This document shows, piece by piece, positions 47,401 through 59,371 of a stretch of DNA of 64,000 nucleotides. The notes below the pieces were generated by a model, which saw nothing but the letters and a program-made list of their open reading frames with translations, searched no databases and had not been told where the DNA came from. Within the stretch, counting starts at the first letter, position 1. Every line of letters begins with the position of its first letter. A program made the position numbers and the translations under genes. The stretch is from Erodium maritimum (lineage: Eukaryota; Streptophyta; Magnoliopsida; Geraniales; Geraniaceae): NCBI GenBank assembly GCA_963921825.1, contig OY997589.1, positions 51,206,546 to 51,270,545 of the forward strand, in the 5' to 3' direction.

Positions 47401-48511
47401 CCTTTTCATGCGCGATCTATGTACTTGTGCATTTCCATTGATTCTTGACTTACCCTTTTCCCTCTAGAATGCATTGCGACAGCAAAGATTTATACGTGAA
47501 GTAACCATACAGTACAATCTCTGCAATGAGCCATGGTATGTATGTTCCTCTTCCTTTTGATAAGATAAGATCCCTACTCTTTTCTTTTCTCGGGATCTCA
47601 ATGTGCTTGTACTGGGATTCGGCTGCAGACTCATGCATATTCCAGCTTCTTGTGTTGTCTATATGCTATTTACACTTTTTTAATTAGTCTTCCCCTGAAC
47701 GCTGAAATTATTGTTAGGACTAAGTACAGCATAAGCATTGTTGCTGACAAGGGTCTGAAGAAACCACTGTACACATCTGCGCGGTTGAAGAAGGGAGAAG
47801 TTTTATACTTGGAAACACACTCATGCAGGTATGATATGAATTTAGTGCTACTGCATACAATGAGGATGAAGTCCGGTAGATAGCAAACACCCTTGCCGTT
47901 GTTAGAAAAAGTTAATGTGCCATGTGAATCATACTGTCTTTAGTTACTGAATTTTCATTGGGGATGAGCAAAAGAGATGCTACTGGAATGATCATCCCTC
48001 TTTGTTTGAACCCACAAATAGTTCATCATGCACTCTATTATAGTTTCTTTGTAATTGGCTGCAAGCTGCTGTTCACATTTGCATGTTAACCTAATGTTTA
48101 GTTGCATAGAGTTTTTGATGTCTGATATTTTGGGTAGATATGAACTGTGTTTCACTGGGGAGAAGGTGGTGAAGGGGACATCAGCGTCTCAGGTACATGA
48201 AGCAGAGCCTCAAAATGTTGAAAGGGACAACATTATGATTGATGTGTTCCGGTGGTCTTGTTGCAAGAATCCCCTTCCCCAAAATTTGATGCGCTCAGTT
48301 GGGATACCACTTCCCCAGGAATACGTGGAGGTACCATTTCTCAACTAAATTGCAAAACTGTATATAGATAATTAAACTCATGGGAGAATTTTACGAGCAG
48401 GTATTGGAAGAAAACCTGGATTGGGAGGATGTGCAATGGTCACAAACTGGTGTTTGGATAGCTGGGAAAGAATATGTGCTTGCCAGGGTCCACTTTTTGC
48501 CTCCAAATTAG
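41473..48511 (+). CDS. HDC1: Rxt3-domain histone deacetylation complex protein, HDC1-like, 11 coding exons
   Basis: A homologue of Arabidopsis HDC1 and of yeast Rxt3, a scaffold subunit of Sin3/HDA-type histone deacetylase complexes in the nucleus. Coding exons: 41473-42578, 44003-44010, 44467-44642, 45101-45161, 45522-45620, 46375-46469, 46681-46794, 47468-47535, 47718-47828, 48138-48330 and 48401-48511. Together they make 2142 nt, giving 713 codons plus stop, with every junction in frame. Residues 1-370 are charged and low-complexity (many KDKDRKHKDLKHRD- and EREKKETTKEKER-type runs) and presumably disordered. Residues about 372-713 hold the conserved part: SSVVYKIGECMQELTKLW, RGGQLWGTDIYTDDSDLVAV, MHTGYCRPTASPPPP, RSRAWGAAIGCSYRVERCC, ASNALRQQRF and the end LEENLDWEDVQWSQTGVW. 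Exon 2 has only 8 nt. The protein is about 200 residues shorter than my recollection of the Arabidopsis one, mainly in the N-terminal part. Confidence 0.92.
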
Positions 48512-49549
48512 CGGTTTTTTCTTTCTTTCACAGAATTCGTAAAAGGTTGACTTGATGTGTATGAATTAAGGATGTAATATGAAGGAATATAATGTAGTGT
48601 AGCTTTCCAGAAGCATTGTTGCCAAGTGCTCGAATTTCAGAAAGAGAATTGGCATGGGATATGTGTTTGGCTGCTTAGAACTGCAAGGGAAGGGTAGCAA
48701 ATAAAGTGATCAGTTGTTGGACAACCTTGTTGATCAAATGGAAACGACAAAATCTGCAACTAAAAAGGGTTAAATCTATTATGGCCACTTGAGCTATTTC
48801 TCTTGTTACAATCAATCAAAAAACTCTCATGTACGTCGGCATGAATCGATCATTAGAATCTGTTCAAGTTCTACCTCCATCCTATTCTTGTATTTTTATT
48901 CCTGGCATTGATCTTGTGCAATCCGGCCAAGAGATGGAGATACACGTGAGTTTATGATTGGGAATTAGTATTGTTGGTTGACAAGTTAGAGTATATATTA
49001 TCAGGATTTGTGTGGTGGGGAAGTAGAAGCAGTAAATATAAAGTAGTTGCGATTTGAATGGTGTGGTAATTAAAAGCATAAAGATAGATTAAGAGGGTAT
49101 ATCATTAGTTGTTGGTTTGGTGTGTATAGTGTTTGTTAAAAGGCAACACTCCATGTGCTTGATTGCAAGTAAGAGTCTATCATCTTATCGATAAATAAAC
49201 CATCTTCTGGCATTGCATGTGACCTAGACTAGACCTACTATTATTCTCTTACCAATCTTGTTCAATTATCTTCTTCTTCTTCTTTCATATATACTTATAG
49301 AGTACATACATGTTGAATTTCTGGAGTTGGAAATGAGTTGCAGTCGGTCTTGGTAATTATACTAAACTTTGTATAAAATGTGTGTTTGATGAGGAGTAAT
49401 GTGTATATGATTATGAATAGGTCGATCAGTGAGGAGTCTCTGAGGAGGTAGGTGCATTTTGCAATATACAAGAGCTGCATACAAGAGCTGCTGTGATGTT
49501 GGATGGAAGGTTGTGGGTGTTGAAAACGGAACAGGTCTGGATCGCTTCA
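48512..49549. other. 3' flank of HDC1-like gene and spacer
   Basis: The first few hundred bases are probably 3' UTR. No other gene is seen; upstream exons of the broken START gene are expected near the right end but could not be read with confidence. Confidence 0.4.
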
Positions 49550-49895
49550 CACATTCCGCAGCCGTTGGCTTCTCAGATCACTCTCTCCCAAACAGTTCAT
49601 CACGGTTGCAAATGCAATTGATGCGGCCAAGGTACATAAAGGATCTATGTTTGCATTGGATTGTGTGTGTAAAATAATTAGGTTTGCAATTTCAGCAATG
49701 GGACAGCGATCTGGTGGAGGGCAGGCACTTGAAGGATCTTGGAGATGATCTCTGTTGAGGAACAGAGAGTTCATTGTCTACCAGCGCCGCCAAACCATGG
49801 AAGATGGCACACTGGTAATTAATAATACTATCTTGTTCATTACAATAAGATTATCTCTAAACCAACTATTATTAACCGGGTGGCAGGTGGTAGCT

Positions 49896-50262
49896 GTTTT
49901 TTTTTATCAGAGAAAGCATATATTAAGAACTCTCTTCTGAGGTAGAAATAAGGTTACACACAAAAAACACACCTAGCTACTGGTGAGAAAGAGAAAACAA
50001 GGCAAATCAAAGCAAAAGAAAACCTCACAATACAAATGAAGTCTTGAAAATGAGAGAGCCTTTGAGATGATTGGATGGAACCAACCGTAGGGAGGTAGTG
50101 ATGCTACCAGTACTTCGGAACCCAGCTGAGAAAACAGAGGTCACCCAAACCAGTAGTGAAGTGTGGATGAGATTACAACAGATCTTAAAATGCAGCAGAG
50201 TGTTAGGAACCAATACTTGGAGCAGCAAAAATGAGCAAAGATGGGCTTAAAAAAAACGGTCT
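49896..50262 (-). mobile_element. LINE 3'-end fragment inside a START exon
   Basis: It begins (plus strand) with a T-run followed by ATCAGAGAAAGC, the same style of LINE tail as LINE B and LINE C on the minus strand. It has no domain. Both flanks contain AGCTG (49892-49896 and about 50264-50268), a possible short target duplication. Confidence 0.6.
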
Positions 50263-51348
50263 GAGCTGAGATGGGCAGTGTGCGTGCGAGTGTTGATCAG
50301 AGTCAGAGTAGAAGCACAAAAGAGGCCGCTCGCATCGTTGCCAAAGGAAATAGCAGCAAAGCAAAACAATGCAACCATAAGAGGACTGTTGTTGGAGTCA
50401 GGTTGGGTTGTGGACAAGCTAGACGACCACTCATGTATGGTCACTTATGTTGTGCATGTACATACATCTACATACTAATACTAATACTATGTTTATGTTT
50501 ATGTTGATGTTGTTGTTGTTACTACGAGCAATAAATAAATATATAATAATAAGTATGTGTGTTGTTGTTGATCAGTTAGATCCAGCGGGATGGCTGCCCA
50601 AGCGCTTTGTGAATCGACTCAATCCAAAGCTGGTTTTTTTTGATCAGCAATGCGAATTGAGATTAAAACCTCTTTAGAGGTTAAAGAGGAGTACAAAGCA
50701 TGTCTAGCTACAGAACATGAACAAAAAAGGACCAAAAACACCAAACACAACCTATGAAACAAAAGGGCATGAAAATGAGAACCCTTAGTCTAAGAAATGA
50801 AAATGAAACCCTCAATTTAAGAGGTAAATAAGTGCAAATAATCAGTCGAACCAAATGCTTCCAAACCAACCAAAAGGAAGGAATCCTTTTGGGAGGTTGC
50901 CTTGTGCTGAAAATGAGAATAGATGATCTGTTGTGAAGTAATGATGCGTTGTTGAGAAGAAAATTGAGTGACTGCAGCCTGGATGTTGTGTTTTGCAGAC
51001 TGAACATGTTGAAGCCATGACTTTGAGATTATAAGATCCGAGCTATGATGAACTTGGAACATTCCATATATGCTGAAGATGTTCTTGCAGCTTCAATGGA
51101 GCCAGCATCCAATGTGAGCCCTGAAGAAAGGCACCTGCAAAGAAAGCAGCAAGAGGAGAGAACACTCACCTAGAGATCAGCTACCCTCCCACAACACCTA
51201 AGAAGTAACACTACCCACACACCAAGAGGAAAGGAACCCAGAACAAGAAGAAGGCCTCACATCTCACATCACTCACCAAAACCACCCATAAAACCAAACC
51301 AAGACCCCAACCCCAGAACCAAACCAGTGAACCAAAATTGCATAGCAA

Positions 51349-54300
51349 TTAGATCCAATCCAAGCAGGTTTTGGGAGAGCAACTCCAGGAACTGAAGGAA
51401 AAATATCTGTTTGTCTTTTGAAATTTATACCACTCCCATGAATAGGACTGATGTAGAATTTGTTGAAAAATTTCCTCTGCATTAGCTTTTTCTTCTGTGA
51501 AGACAGTTGCATTTCTGGCTAACCATATCAACCAGTTTGTGAGTTGGAAAATTTGGATCCAAACCTTTGTGTATTTTCTTTTCTGTAACTGTGGCCAGGC
51601 TAGCAAGTGATCTTTAACTGTGCCTGGAATGATAAATTCTGAGTCCCACCATTTTTCTATTAGTCCCCAAACTTGCCAGGCCCTCCCACAATGAAGTAAA
51701 ACATGACTCCCATCTTCTAAATCCCAGTGGCAAATTGAGCACAAAATATCCTCCAAGGAGAGATTGACACCTCTTGCTTCATGAAAGCATTTAGAGGGAA
51801 ATGCATCATGACATGCCAACCAGTTGAATGCAGTTATTTTAGGGGGGATTCCAGGGAACCAAAGGAGTTTAGTCCATGCTGATGTTGTAGCTGATTGAGA
51901 ACCTTGTTGTTCAAGTAAGGTATACAATTTTCTAACAGTGAAGCCCTTTGGATCCCAATGCCAAATGATGACATCCTCCTGATCTCCCAGCTTGATTTCT
52001 TTCAGAATTGAAGATAGGATATCCCAGTCATTTTCAGCTCTTCCTCTAGGAACCCTCACAAAATCCAAGTCCCAAATATAACCTGTCCAAGCCTCAGCAA
52101 CCAACAGATGTTTTGAAAGAGATAGCTCATACAGTCTTGGGAACAAATGTTTAAAGGAGGTGTCCCCCCACCAAGTATCCCTCCAGAAGAAGACCCTTGC
52201 TCCATTTCCAACTTTCTAGTGTAAACCTTTAGAGCCAAAAATGACTTCAAACCTTGGATCTGAAGCTAAATTTAGAATATGAGATATGAAGCTATTTGAT
52301 CCCAATTCATTGAAGCATGATAGGTCCCATTCATTTGCACCCCATCCAAATTTTCCACATATAATCAACTTCCAAAGAGCATTCTTCTCTAATGCAAATC
52401 TCCACCACAATTTAGCCAATAGAGCTATATTCATACTTGATAAATTCCTGATGCCAAGACCACCATCCTCTTTAGTTTTGCAGACATGTCCCCATTTAAT
52501 TTTGCAGCATTCTTTTCCAGATAATTTGCCATGCCATAAGAATTTTCTCTGCCAACTAACCATGCTCTTGATTACACCTTTTGGAGCTCTTAGAATAGAG
52601 AAGTAATAAAAAGGTAGTGCCCCCAGAGTGGATTTGATTAAAGTGATTCTGCCTCCTAGAGAAAGGAGTTTTGCTTCCCACAATCCTAGTGCCTTCTTGT
52701 ATTTTTGAACAATAGGTTCCCATGTTTTTGCTCTCTTTGTGTTAGCTCCCAAAGGAAATCCCAGATAAGTTACTGGGAGTGTGGTGGATGGACAATTGAG
52801 GATGGATGCAATAACTAATTCCTCCCCTTCTGTGAGATTCATGTGAATGATCTGGGACTTGTCATAATTAACTGCCAGTCCAAAGGCAGAGTGAAACATA
52901 GCTAAAGAAAATTTAAGGCATCTCACATGATCAGGTATGGCTTTGATAAAAAAGATAGAGTCATCTGCAAATTGTAGGTGGGAAATGACAGGACTATTTG
53001 GGAAAGGTTGGATGCCCTGAAAAAGGTTGGAAGTGATTCCTGACCTCATTATCTGATTCAAGCCTTCTGCTATCAATACAAAGAGTAGAGGTGATAAGGC
53101 ACATCCTTGCCTCAGGCCTCTAGAAATTTGAAAATCTTTACTAGGAGCACCATTGATGAGGACTGAAATTGATGCCCTAAGACATGAAATAATCCAGAAC
53201 TTCCACTTGACTCCAAAACCCATCCTGGTTAAAATTTGCATCACAAAGCTCCAGCTAACTCTGTCAAATGCTTTTTGGAAGTCAGCTTTAAAAATTAGGC
53301 CCTTTGTCTTGGATTTTTTGATGAAATGTACCACTTCTGAAGCTATTAAAATACCATCAATGATTTGTCTTCCAGCTAAAAAGCCAGTTTGTTCATCCCC
53401 CACAAGATTACTGATCACAACTTTAAGCCTGGAGGAGAGTAGTTTGGAGAGGATTTTGTATGGACCTCCCATTAAACTGATTGGTCTATGGTCAGCAAAG
53501 GTTAGAGGAGAAGGGCCTTTGGGGAGAAGAACCAGGAAGGAGGAATTAAGTCCTTTTCCCAACTGACTATTATTATAAAAGGCCTGAAGGAAATTCATTA
53601 AATCATCTTTAATAATGCTCCATCCTGCTTGGAAAAATTTGAGAGTGAAGCCATCAGGACCACTAGCTTTATCCCCTTTACAAGCCAAGACTGCTTGAAG
53701 AACTTCTTCTCCCAAAAATGGTCTTTCCAACCAGAGTTGTTGTTGAGAAGTGATAGTATTGAATGGTAGGTTCTGCAGATCTAAGAATTCCTCAACATCA
53801 CTTTGAAAACTTAAGCTGAAGAAATCTGTGGCAGCCTCTTTTATTTGATCTGGCTCAGTCAATAATATTCCATTATGACAAATGGAAGTGATTTTTTTCC
53901 TTGCACCTTGGTAATTAGCAATTCTGTGAAAGTACTTAGAGCCATTGTCCCCATCATCAAACCATTTCCTCCTTGCTTTCTGACTCCAAAGTTTGGCCAA
54001 TAATTTGTATTTTTTGATAAGCTCAGCCTTTAGAGCTCCTCTTTCTGAGAGTTCTTGATCAGTGAGGATCCTGGATCCCACTAAGTTGTCTAGAATGTTG
54101 ATGGCATTGGTTAATTGTTGGATTTGTGTGTCAAGATTAGCAAAGACTTGGTTGTTCCATTTCTTTAAATCAGCTCTCAGCATTTTGAGTTTCTTCCAAA
54201 GTATAAGCCGTGGAGTTCCGGTTACTTCATAACTGGACCAGAAGGAAGTGACTGCAGGGAGGAATCTTGGATCATCTATCCAAATGTTCATAAATTTGAA

Positions 54301-55023
54301 TGGTTTTGGTCCCCAATCCTTTACATTGTTGCATAGTACTATAGGCCTATGATCTGAAATGGACCTTGGAAGACATGACTGAGTAAGAAATGGTATCAAA
54401 GTGAGCAGTTCAGAGGAGACTATGTATCTGTCAATTCTGGAGGCTTGTGATCCTGGCCCAAACCAAGTAAACCTTCCACCTTGTAGAGGGAGGTCAATAA
54501 GGCCAAGATTATCAATCATTCTCTGAAGATTGATCATGGAAGATCCACCACTTCTCCTGCTTGATATGTCTTCAACTGACAATATAGCATTGAAATCTCC
54601 TCCCAATATTATCAACAGTTCAGGAGGTTGATTGATTAATTCATTCTCAATATTGGACCATAATGTAGCTCTGAGTTGTAGGTTAGTTGAAGCATATATA
54701 TTCACTACACAGCAAGAGTGATTGAGATGAGATAAATGACCATACCAGAATAGAGCACCCTGAATTGGTTTAGTGCTTGATAAGATAAATTCAGATTTTC
54801 TCCACATTGAAATTAAACCCCCAGATGATCCAATAGCTTCCACAGTAGCAAATTCCCAGTCAGAAGAAAGTCCACAAAGTCTTGTAAAGTTGCTTGGAAA
54901 GGATTCCAACTTTGATTCTTGTATTAGAATAAAATCAGGGGCTTGCTTGAGCAGCAAGCAACTGAGATTCCTTCTCTTTTGATTTGAGGAGATTCCTCTC
55001 ACATTCCATGAGAGAAATTTCAT
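51349..55023 (-). pseudogene. LINE B ORF2, one in-frame stop in about 1220 codons
   Basis: It starts MKFLSWNVRGISSNQKRR at 55023. Endonuclease motifs present are SWNVRG, LIQESKLE, GGDFNAIL, RIDRYIVSSEL and SDHRPIVL. Reverse transcriptase motifs are GDKASGPDGFTLKF, DHRPISLMGGPYKILSK, AGRQIIDGILIASEV, GLRQGCALSPLLF and the catalytic LQFADDSIFF. The zf-RVT region (WFPGIPPKITAFNWL...CSICHWDLEDGSHVLLHCG) reaches the stop at 51349. The only break seen is TAG at 52216-52218, between the RT core and zf-RVT, in a context where a Trp is expected; the frame is the same on both sides. Catalytic residues look intact. Confidence 0.88.
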
Positions 55024-55028
55024 TTCAA

Positions 55029-55316
55029 TTAAAGAGATGAGAGATCGATAGGAGAGCCTCCCCTTAAAGGAGAGACCTGGAGTAATTCAACATTGTTCAG
55101 CTCAAAAATTTCACCTTCTTTACCATCCTCTTTAGCACCAAGTAAGGGTTCAAACTCAGAACCTTGTAAAACTTCCAATTCATCAAGGCCTCTCAGTTTG
55201 AGGAGGGTTTCATCTTCAGTCAGTTTGGACTTCATCCCTATTGCTTTGGCAAAGCCCCAAGCCTTCTTTGCTTCAGTTTCTTCTTCCAGGAAATTAAAAT
55301 GTGCCTTCTTTACCAA
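55029..55316 (-). pseudogene. C-terminal part of LINE B ORF1
   Basis: A 95-codon frame, rich in Glu/Lys, ends five bases before ORF2 starts. The position fits the end of ORF1 of a 5'-truncated LINE. No domain can be named. Confidence 0.5.
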
Positions 55317-55574
55317 CTGAATAGAATCATCAGCCCCTTTCTCTTTCAGCTTTGATCTTGTATCATAGACCTTATGACCATAGAAAACCTAAGGAAGCTA
55401 GCTCAAGCTTGTCCCACTACACCATGATTTGCTTACCATTACAAACCAAACAAATGTCTAAATCTAAACTGAATATGGGAATTAACTATATAACAGTGTT
55501 TATTATTTATTTATTCTTTTTTAACCATCTCCTGCTCAAGGAATGGTTGATAGGTAATGTTTAATAGTTTTTTT

Positions 55575-55961
55575 GGGATAACTTTGTTTCCTAATCCTTA
55601 CAAACGTTTCATTATCAGATCCTAACCTAGGCCAACGTTTGGTCTCAATTCCTAACATAATAGGTTTGGAATTTCTCAGAAACTATAAAAAGCCGTCTAA
55701 ACTCACGATTCCGTCAACTCATCCAAGCGTTGTCGTTGTTGGCGTACATTACCCATGGTGCCTTTCTCGACGTTGAACTTATCCTCATTCTCAAGCAACT
55801 GAACCCAATGCTCAACGAGTTGACGGAATCGTGAGTTTGGACGGCTTTTTATAGTTTCTGAGAAATTCCAAACCTATTATGTTAGGATTTGAGACCAAAC
55901 GTTGGCCTGGATTAGGATCTGATAATGAAACGTTTGTAAAGGTTAGGAAACATAGTTTTCC
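55575..55961. mobile_element. Foldback element with a captured SANT-gene fragment
   Basis: Two inverted arms of about 146 bp (55575-55720 and 55817-55961) have outer ends GGGATAACTTTGTTTCC and, inverted, GGAAAACTATGTTTCC. They enclose a 96-bp centre (55721-55816). The centre is clearly homologous, with one small gap, to 25010-25117, the interior of the SANT-type gene of element member 2 (shared words TGTCGTTGTTGGCGTAC, CCCATTGTGCC/CCCATGGTGCC and ACCCAATG). The flanks are T-runs, with GGTAATGYTTAATAGTT on both sides at slightly different distance. Long-arm foldback elements with captured gene pieces resemble Pack-MULEs, but the class is not proven. Confidence 0.75.
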
Positions 55962-56216
55962 TTTTTTTTTTTGAGTAAAGGTAATGCTTAATAGTTATAG
56001 TGACATAATAATATAATAAATGGGGGACAAAGTCAAATGCTGAAATTATATCATTTAATGAAACTCGTTTGATGTTGTTGTGAGTTGAAATTATCATTCG
56101 AATCTCGTGATTGAAATTTGAAACATGACATGTGGGTGTGGGTCTCGTCCCAACACAACACCATCTCCACTACTCTCAAACATTATTTAACTACAATGTT
56201 TGTTTCACGGATCATT

Positions 56217-59097
56217 TTTTTTTGATAAGCGAGGGGAAAATTTCATTATATTATAAAGGGGAGTACAATGAAAAACAGAATACGAAGTCAAAGTGACCGA
56301 TTCTGAATAAAACAATAACGATAAAAATCGAAATAACAGAAAATACTAAAGCTTGCAAACATAAGAGACACCAAACTTCAGTAAAACACTGGGAAACGTC
56401 GAAACCGCTCTCCACTATCCCACCATACCACGGAAACATGGACCCGATTGCCAATCCATAAATAAAGAATCCAACAGTCAAGAACTGGTACTCGAAGAGA
56501 GATAAAGACAGAGACTGTACCTTCAACAAAGGCACCTCCAAAGGACCGATGCCTTTAACATATCTAGGAGGTAGCTAACAACTGCTCAAAAAGAAGTTGA
56601 ACTCAAACACTGCGAAAGCCTCCTAGCAACTCTATCATCCACATGAAACCAAGTCTCATTTTAAGGTCAAACAAGAAGGAGCTGAAATTAAGGCTTCCAA
56701 ATCCTCATCTTCACAAATGTCGTCGTACAAATCATCCTCATCCACTTCCAAATCCACCTGCTCAGGAATTTCTAAGTCCAGATTATTAAATTGTTCGATC
56801 GTAGAGTCATCTAATTTCAAAGCTTTAATACCAACTGGCTTCACATAATCCCAGGTACTTTGACGAGAAGCTCTTTCTTTACTTATCAACTGGAGTACCA
56901 GAGTCTGATATGAAACTGAAGGCTTAGACTTCTTCAAACCTGTAGTTTTACGAGTCGATACTTGTGGAGCACGCAAGACTGGTTCCAAATGAGTTGCAGA
57001 TGTAGACTGAATTAAAGGTGATACGTCTACTCCCAAAGGAATTGTGGATTTAGAATTTACCACTTTAGAAAATGACTTGTCTGTGGAATCAGAGATTGCC
57101 ACTTTAGAATAAGACTTATCCTCCGGAGCAGTCTGATCTTCTTGACTAGCCCAGGCCTTATCCGATGACGTATCCGGCAGGCTTACAGTAGGGAAAAACC
57201 TCTCCAGAACTGTTGCGATGTCTACTCCTGAAACAGAAATTGGAAAACTAGAGGATCCCAATACAAAATTTAATTTCATCGAAGTAATTTTGGAATTTCT
57301 ATGAACCAAGATGAACGCTTTATCAAAAGAATCCGACTCAGGGTTCGAATCACAAATGTGATACAAAACAGTACCCAACCAATTGATAAAATAGACTCTT
57401 CATTTCTCCCATGGAAAGGGATACCCTCCACCACAGTCCACTGAAAAAAACCTCCCATAGTGACCAAAATGCCTGAATTACTTATCAGCTCAAACCATGG
57501 TTTCAAACGCGCTCAGTTTTCCTCTTCTAAAGTGTCCCTGAGAGAAGGATTTATGACTATTAGTAGAAAAATACGATGTCCAAAAGAACGCAATACCACA
57601 TCAACCAAGCCCATAGACTTGAGAACCGTTTTATATTGAGAAGAGTTCCAGTTATTATGAGCCAAAACCAATACTCCTGAAAGAGCCATATCTTTGGCTC
57701 CCGCCACAGAAGAACCAAGAACATTAAAAACATTATGTGGTTTTGGAACCCAATTCTGCGTGTCCTTTGGAGGAGATTTCCTAGGTATGGAGCTTGCTGG
57801 TCTAGCGAGATCTACCAGCAATTTGTAACCATCCTGCAGTGTTCCATTAAAAGCCTCAATGGTTTCTTGAGCTAGACCCGATTTCATTGTGACAAAACCA
57901 AAGAATTTACCAGAGCGATTAGATATCTTACACACGAAACAGGACTCAACACCTTCAGGGCCTAAAAGATTTTTTAAGCCAAGTCTCAGATCTTCCCAGA
58001 GGAATATTGCATATGAACAACTTTTTTCCTTCCACATAAGCTGCTAGCAGGGGAGTCTCGGAAACGGTTTCCTCCTCAATATTCAAAGGTGATTTTTTGG
58101 AAGCCTCAAAAAACTGAACCATAGAAGAGACTCTCCCAGTCTTAGGAAAACGCTCCGGACTCAAGGTTTGAGCGACCGGAACAACCTGTAAAAGGCCTGT
58201 CTCTCCAGGATCTTTGATGGTGAAAAATTCTCTGCTAATAGAGCTTCCACTCGGAATAACCACAACCGATTGAGGGCGAACCTTCTTCACCGCTGAAACA
58301 TTTTCAAACATCGGAGCCTTTCCTTTCCTACTGTCCCTCTTCATACTCTTCTTCTGTGCCGATCTCGGAACGCACAAAAGAGAATCCTTCAATAGCATAG
58401 GATAAACCAAAACCAGCAAAATGTAGCAGAGCTTTAACAACACAATGCAGTACCTTACTCGGAATGGTCGGAGAAGCAACACGAGGGAGATAGGCAAAAT
58501 ACCAAATTGGATTATTACTTAAATCACAACATTGTGTACTGTATAACCACTGATATTATGCAAAGCAAATGTATTTGTTACGAATACGAAACACTTCAAT
58601 GTTTCTGTCACGTCACATGTGTATCACTATACAAGAATCGGCGATTGCTCGTACCTGATGTTGATGAAGGTCCGGCTACAAAGTTCTGGAGACGAGGTTC
58701 GAGGTCCTGTTTTGCCGGCGAGAGCAGACGCAAACTGAACCGGGAAAGACGCTGCACAACACGACTGTCCACGACGGCGATCTGCGACGTTTCGCACCCG
58801 GCCCTAAACCTGATTATCTGCTAGTGATGGACAGAGACAAGCGAGGCTGGCCGGAGAGAAGCCGTGCTCAGCCGGAGAAGGAGACTGTCGAGACTAGCCG
58901 GAGACGACAACTATTGACGGCGGCGCTGCAACGTTGGTTGCCCGTCCCTCACCTCACTATGGTTTGGTTGATCCGCATGACAGTAACGACCATGCTGGAC
59001 GGAGAAGACACTGTCGAGACAAACCGGAGAAGAGGTTGCAGTGGCGAGCCGGAGACATGGCGGCGGGGGCGGCGGACAAAACCTAGGAGAAGCCTCA
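56217..59097 (-). mobile_element. LINE C: complete-ended LINE carrying only an RRM-type ORF1
   Basis: A perfect 17-bp duplication TTGTTTCACGGATCATT lies at 56200-56216 and 59098-59114. The A-tail (minus strand ...TTATCAAAAAAAA) abuts the left copy, and the GC-rich 5' UTR (59097 down to about 58510, with repeated CTCCGGC...GTCTCGACAGT blocks) abuts the right copy. Total length is about 2.9 kb. ORF1 fills the middle and a short 3' UTR follows at once. ORF2 (endonuclease/RT) is absent, so it is a non-autonomous LINE that kept its own 5' end. Confidence 0.85.
56656..58500 (-). pseudogene. LINE C ORF1 with RNA recognition motif, three frame breaks
   Basis: On the minus strand, a basic linker (RSAQKKSMKRDSRKGKAP) is followed by an RRM. 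RNP2-like LFICNIP lies near 58010, and RNP1-like GKFFGFVTM near 57890 in a shifted frame; the domain ends with YKLLVDLARP. Downstream comes a plant LINE ORF1 region (FFQWTVVEGIPFHGRNEES, FDKAFILVHRNSK) and an acidic C-terminus (DLEVDEDDLYDDICEDED). Frame changes occur near 58000, 57515 and 57370. RRM-containing ORF1 proteins are known from the BNR LINE family of sugar beet and relatives. Such proteins bind LINE RNA; this copy is inactive. Confidence 0.75.
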
Positions 59098-59114
59098 TTG
59101 TTTCACGGATCATT

Positions 59115-59340
59115 ACTAGCTGTTGTGTCCATGTATCATCTCTATTTGAACGGCCTACCCAACACCTTTACATCCCCACAACCATGTGAAATGTGACTTG
59201 TGTCTATCTTAGAGGCATTAAAGTCTTACAACATCTTTATTGGGGCCAATAGGTCCGGACAAATCTAGATTTTTCAGGCTTGGTGTCTTGTTAGAGTATG
59301 TATTTTGATGGTATAAAATAGTGGTTCTCAATCTCTAAAT
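59115..59340. other. Short spacer between LINE C and element member 3
   Basis: Nothing recognised. Confidence 0.4.
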
Positions 59341-59371
59341 TTAGAGCACCCACAGTCGTGGGTGAGATGGT

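Larger units (their letters stand above)
50633..55370 (-). mobile_element. LINE B, 5'-truncated, ORF2 nearly open
   Basis: On the plus strand a T-run at 50633-50641 followed by GATCAGCAA marks the A-tail of a minus-strand LINE. The body runs up to about 55370, where START-gene sequence resumes. It contains the C-terminal end of ORF1, all of ORF2 and a 3' UTR of about 700 bp. The 5' truncation falls in ORF1. No target duplication was recognised. Coding decay is slight, so it is a younger insertion than LINE A. Confidence 0.85.
49550..55427 (+). pseudogene. START lipid-binding-domain gene (polyketide cyclase/START superfamily), split by two LINE insertions
   Basis: Pieces of one START domain are readable in order on the plus strand. 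RSLSPKQFITVANAIDAAK ends at about 49631. QWDSDLVEGRHLKDL, then NREFIVYQRRQTMEDGTL, lie at about 49697-49814; a frame jump between them looks like a small deletion. A fragment beginning GTGGTAGCTG at 49886 is interrupted by a LINE fragment and resumes at about 50270 with ASLPKEIAAKQNNAT, LLESGWVVDKLDDHSCMVTYVV. QLDPAGWLPKRFVNRLNPKL lies at about 50574-50632, then LINE B intervenes. Beyond LINE B the domain end MTIENLRKLAQACPTTP and a stop at 55425-55427 are found. Order, strand and content match plant START proteins, whose role is probably lipid binding. The N-terminal part is missing. Confidence 0.75.

Noticed and set aside
55557..55995. GGTAATGYTTAATAGTT on both sides of the foldback element as a long target duplication
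   Set aside because: Distances to the element ends differ and T-runs intervene; could be a local duplication, so not called a target site.
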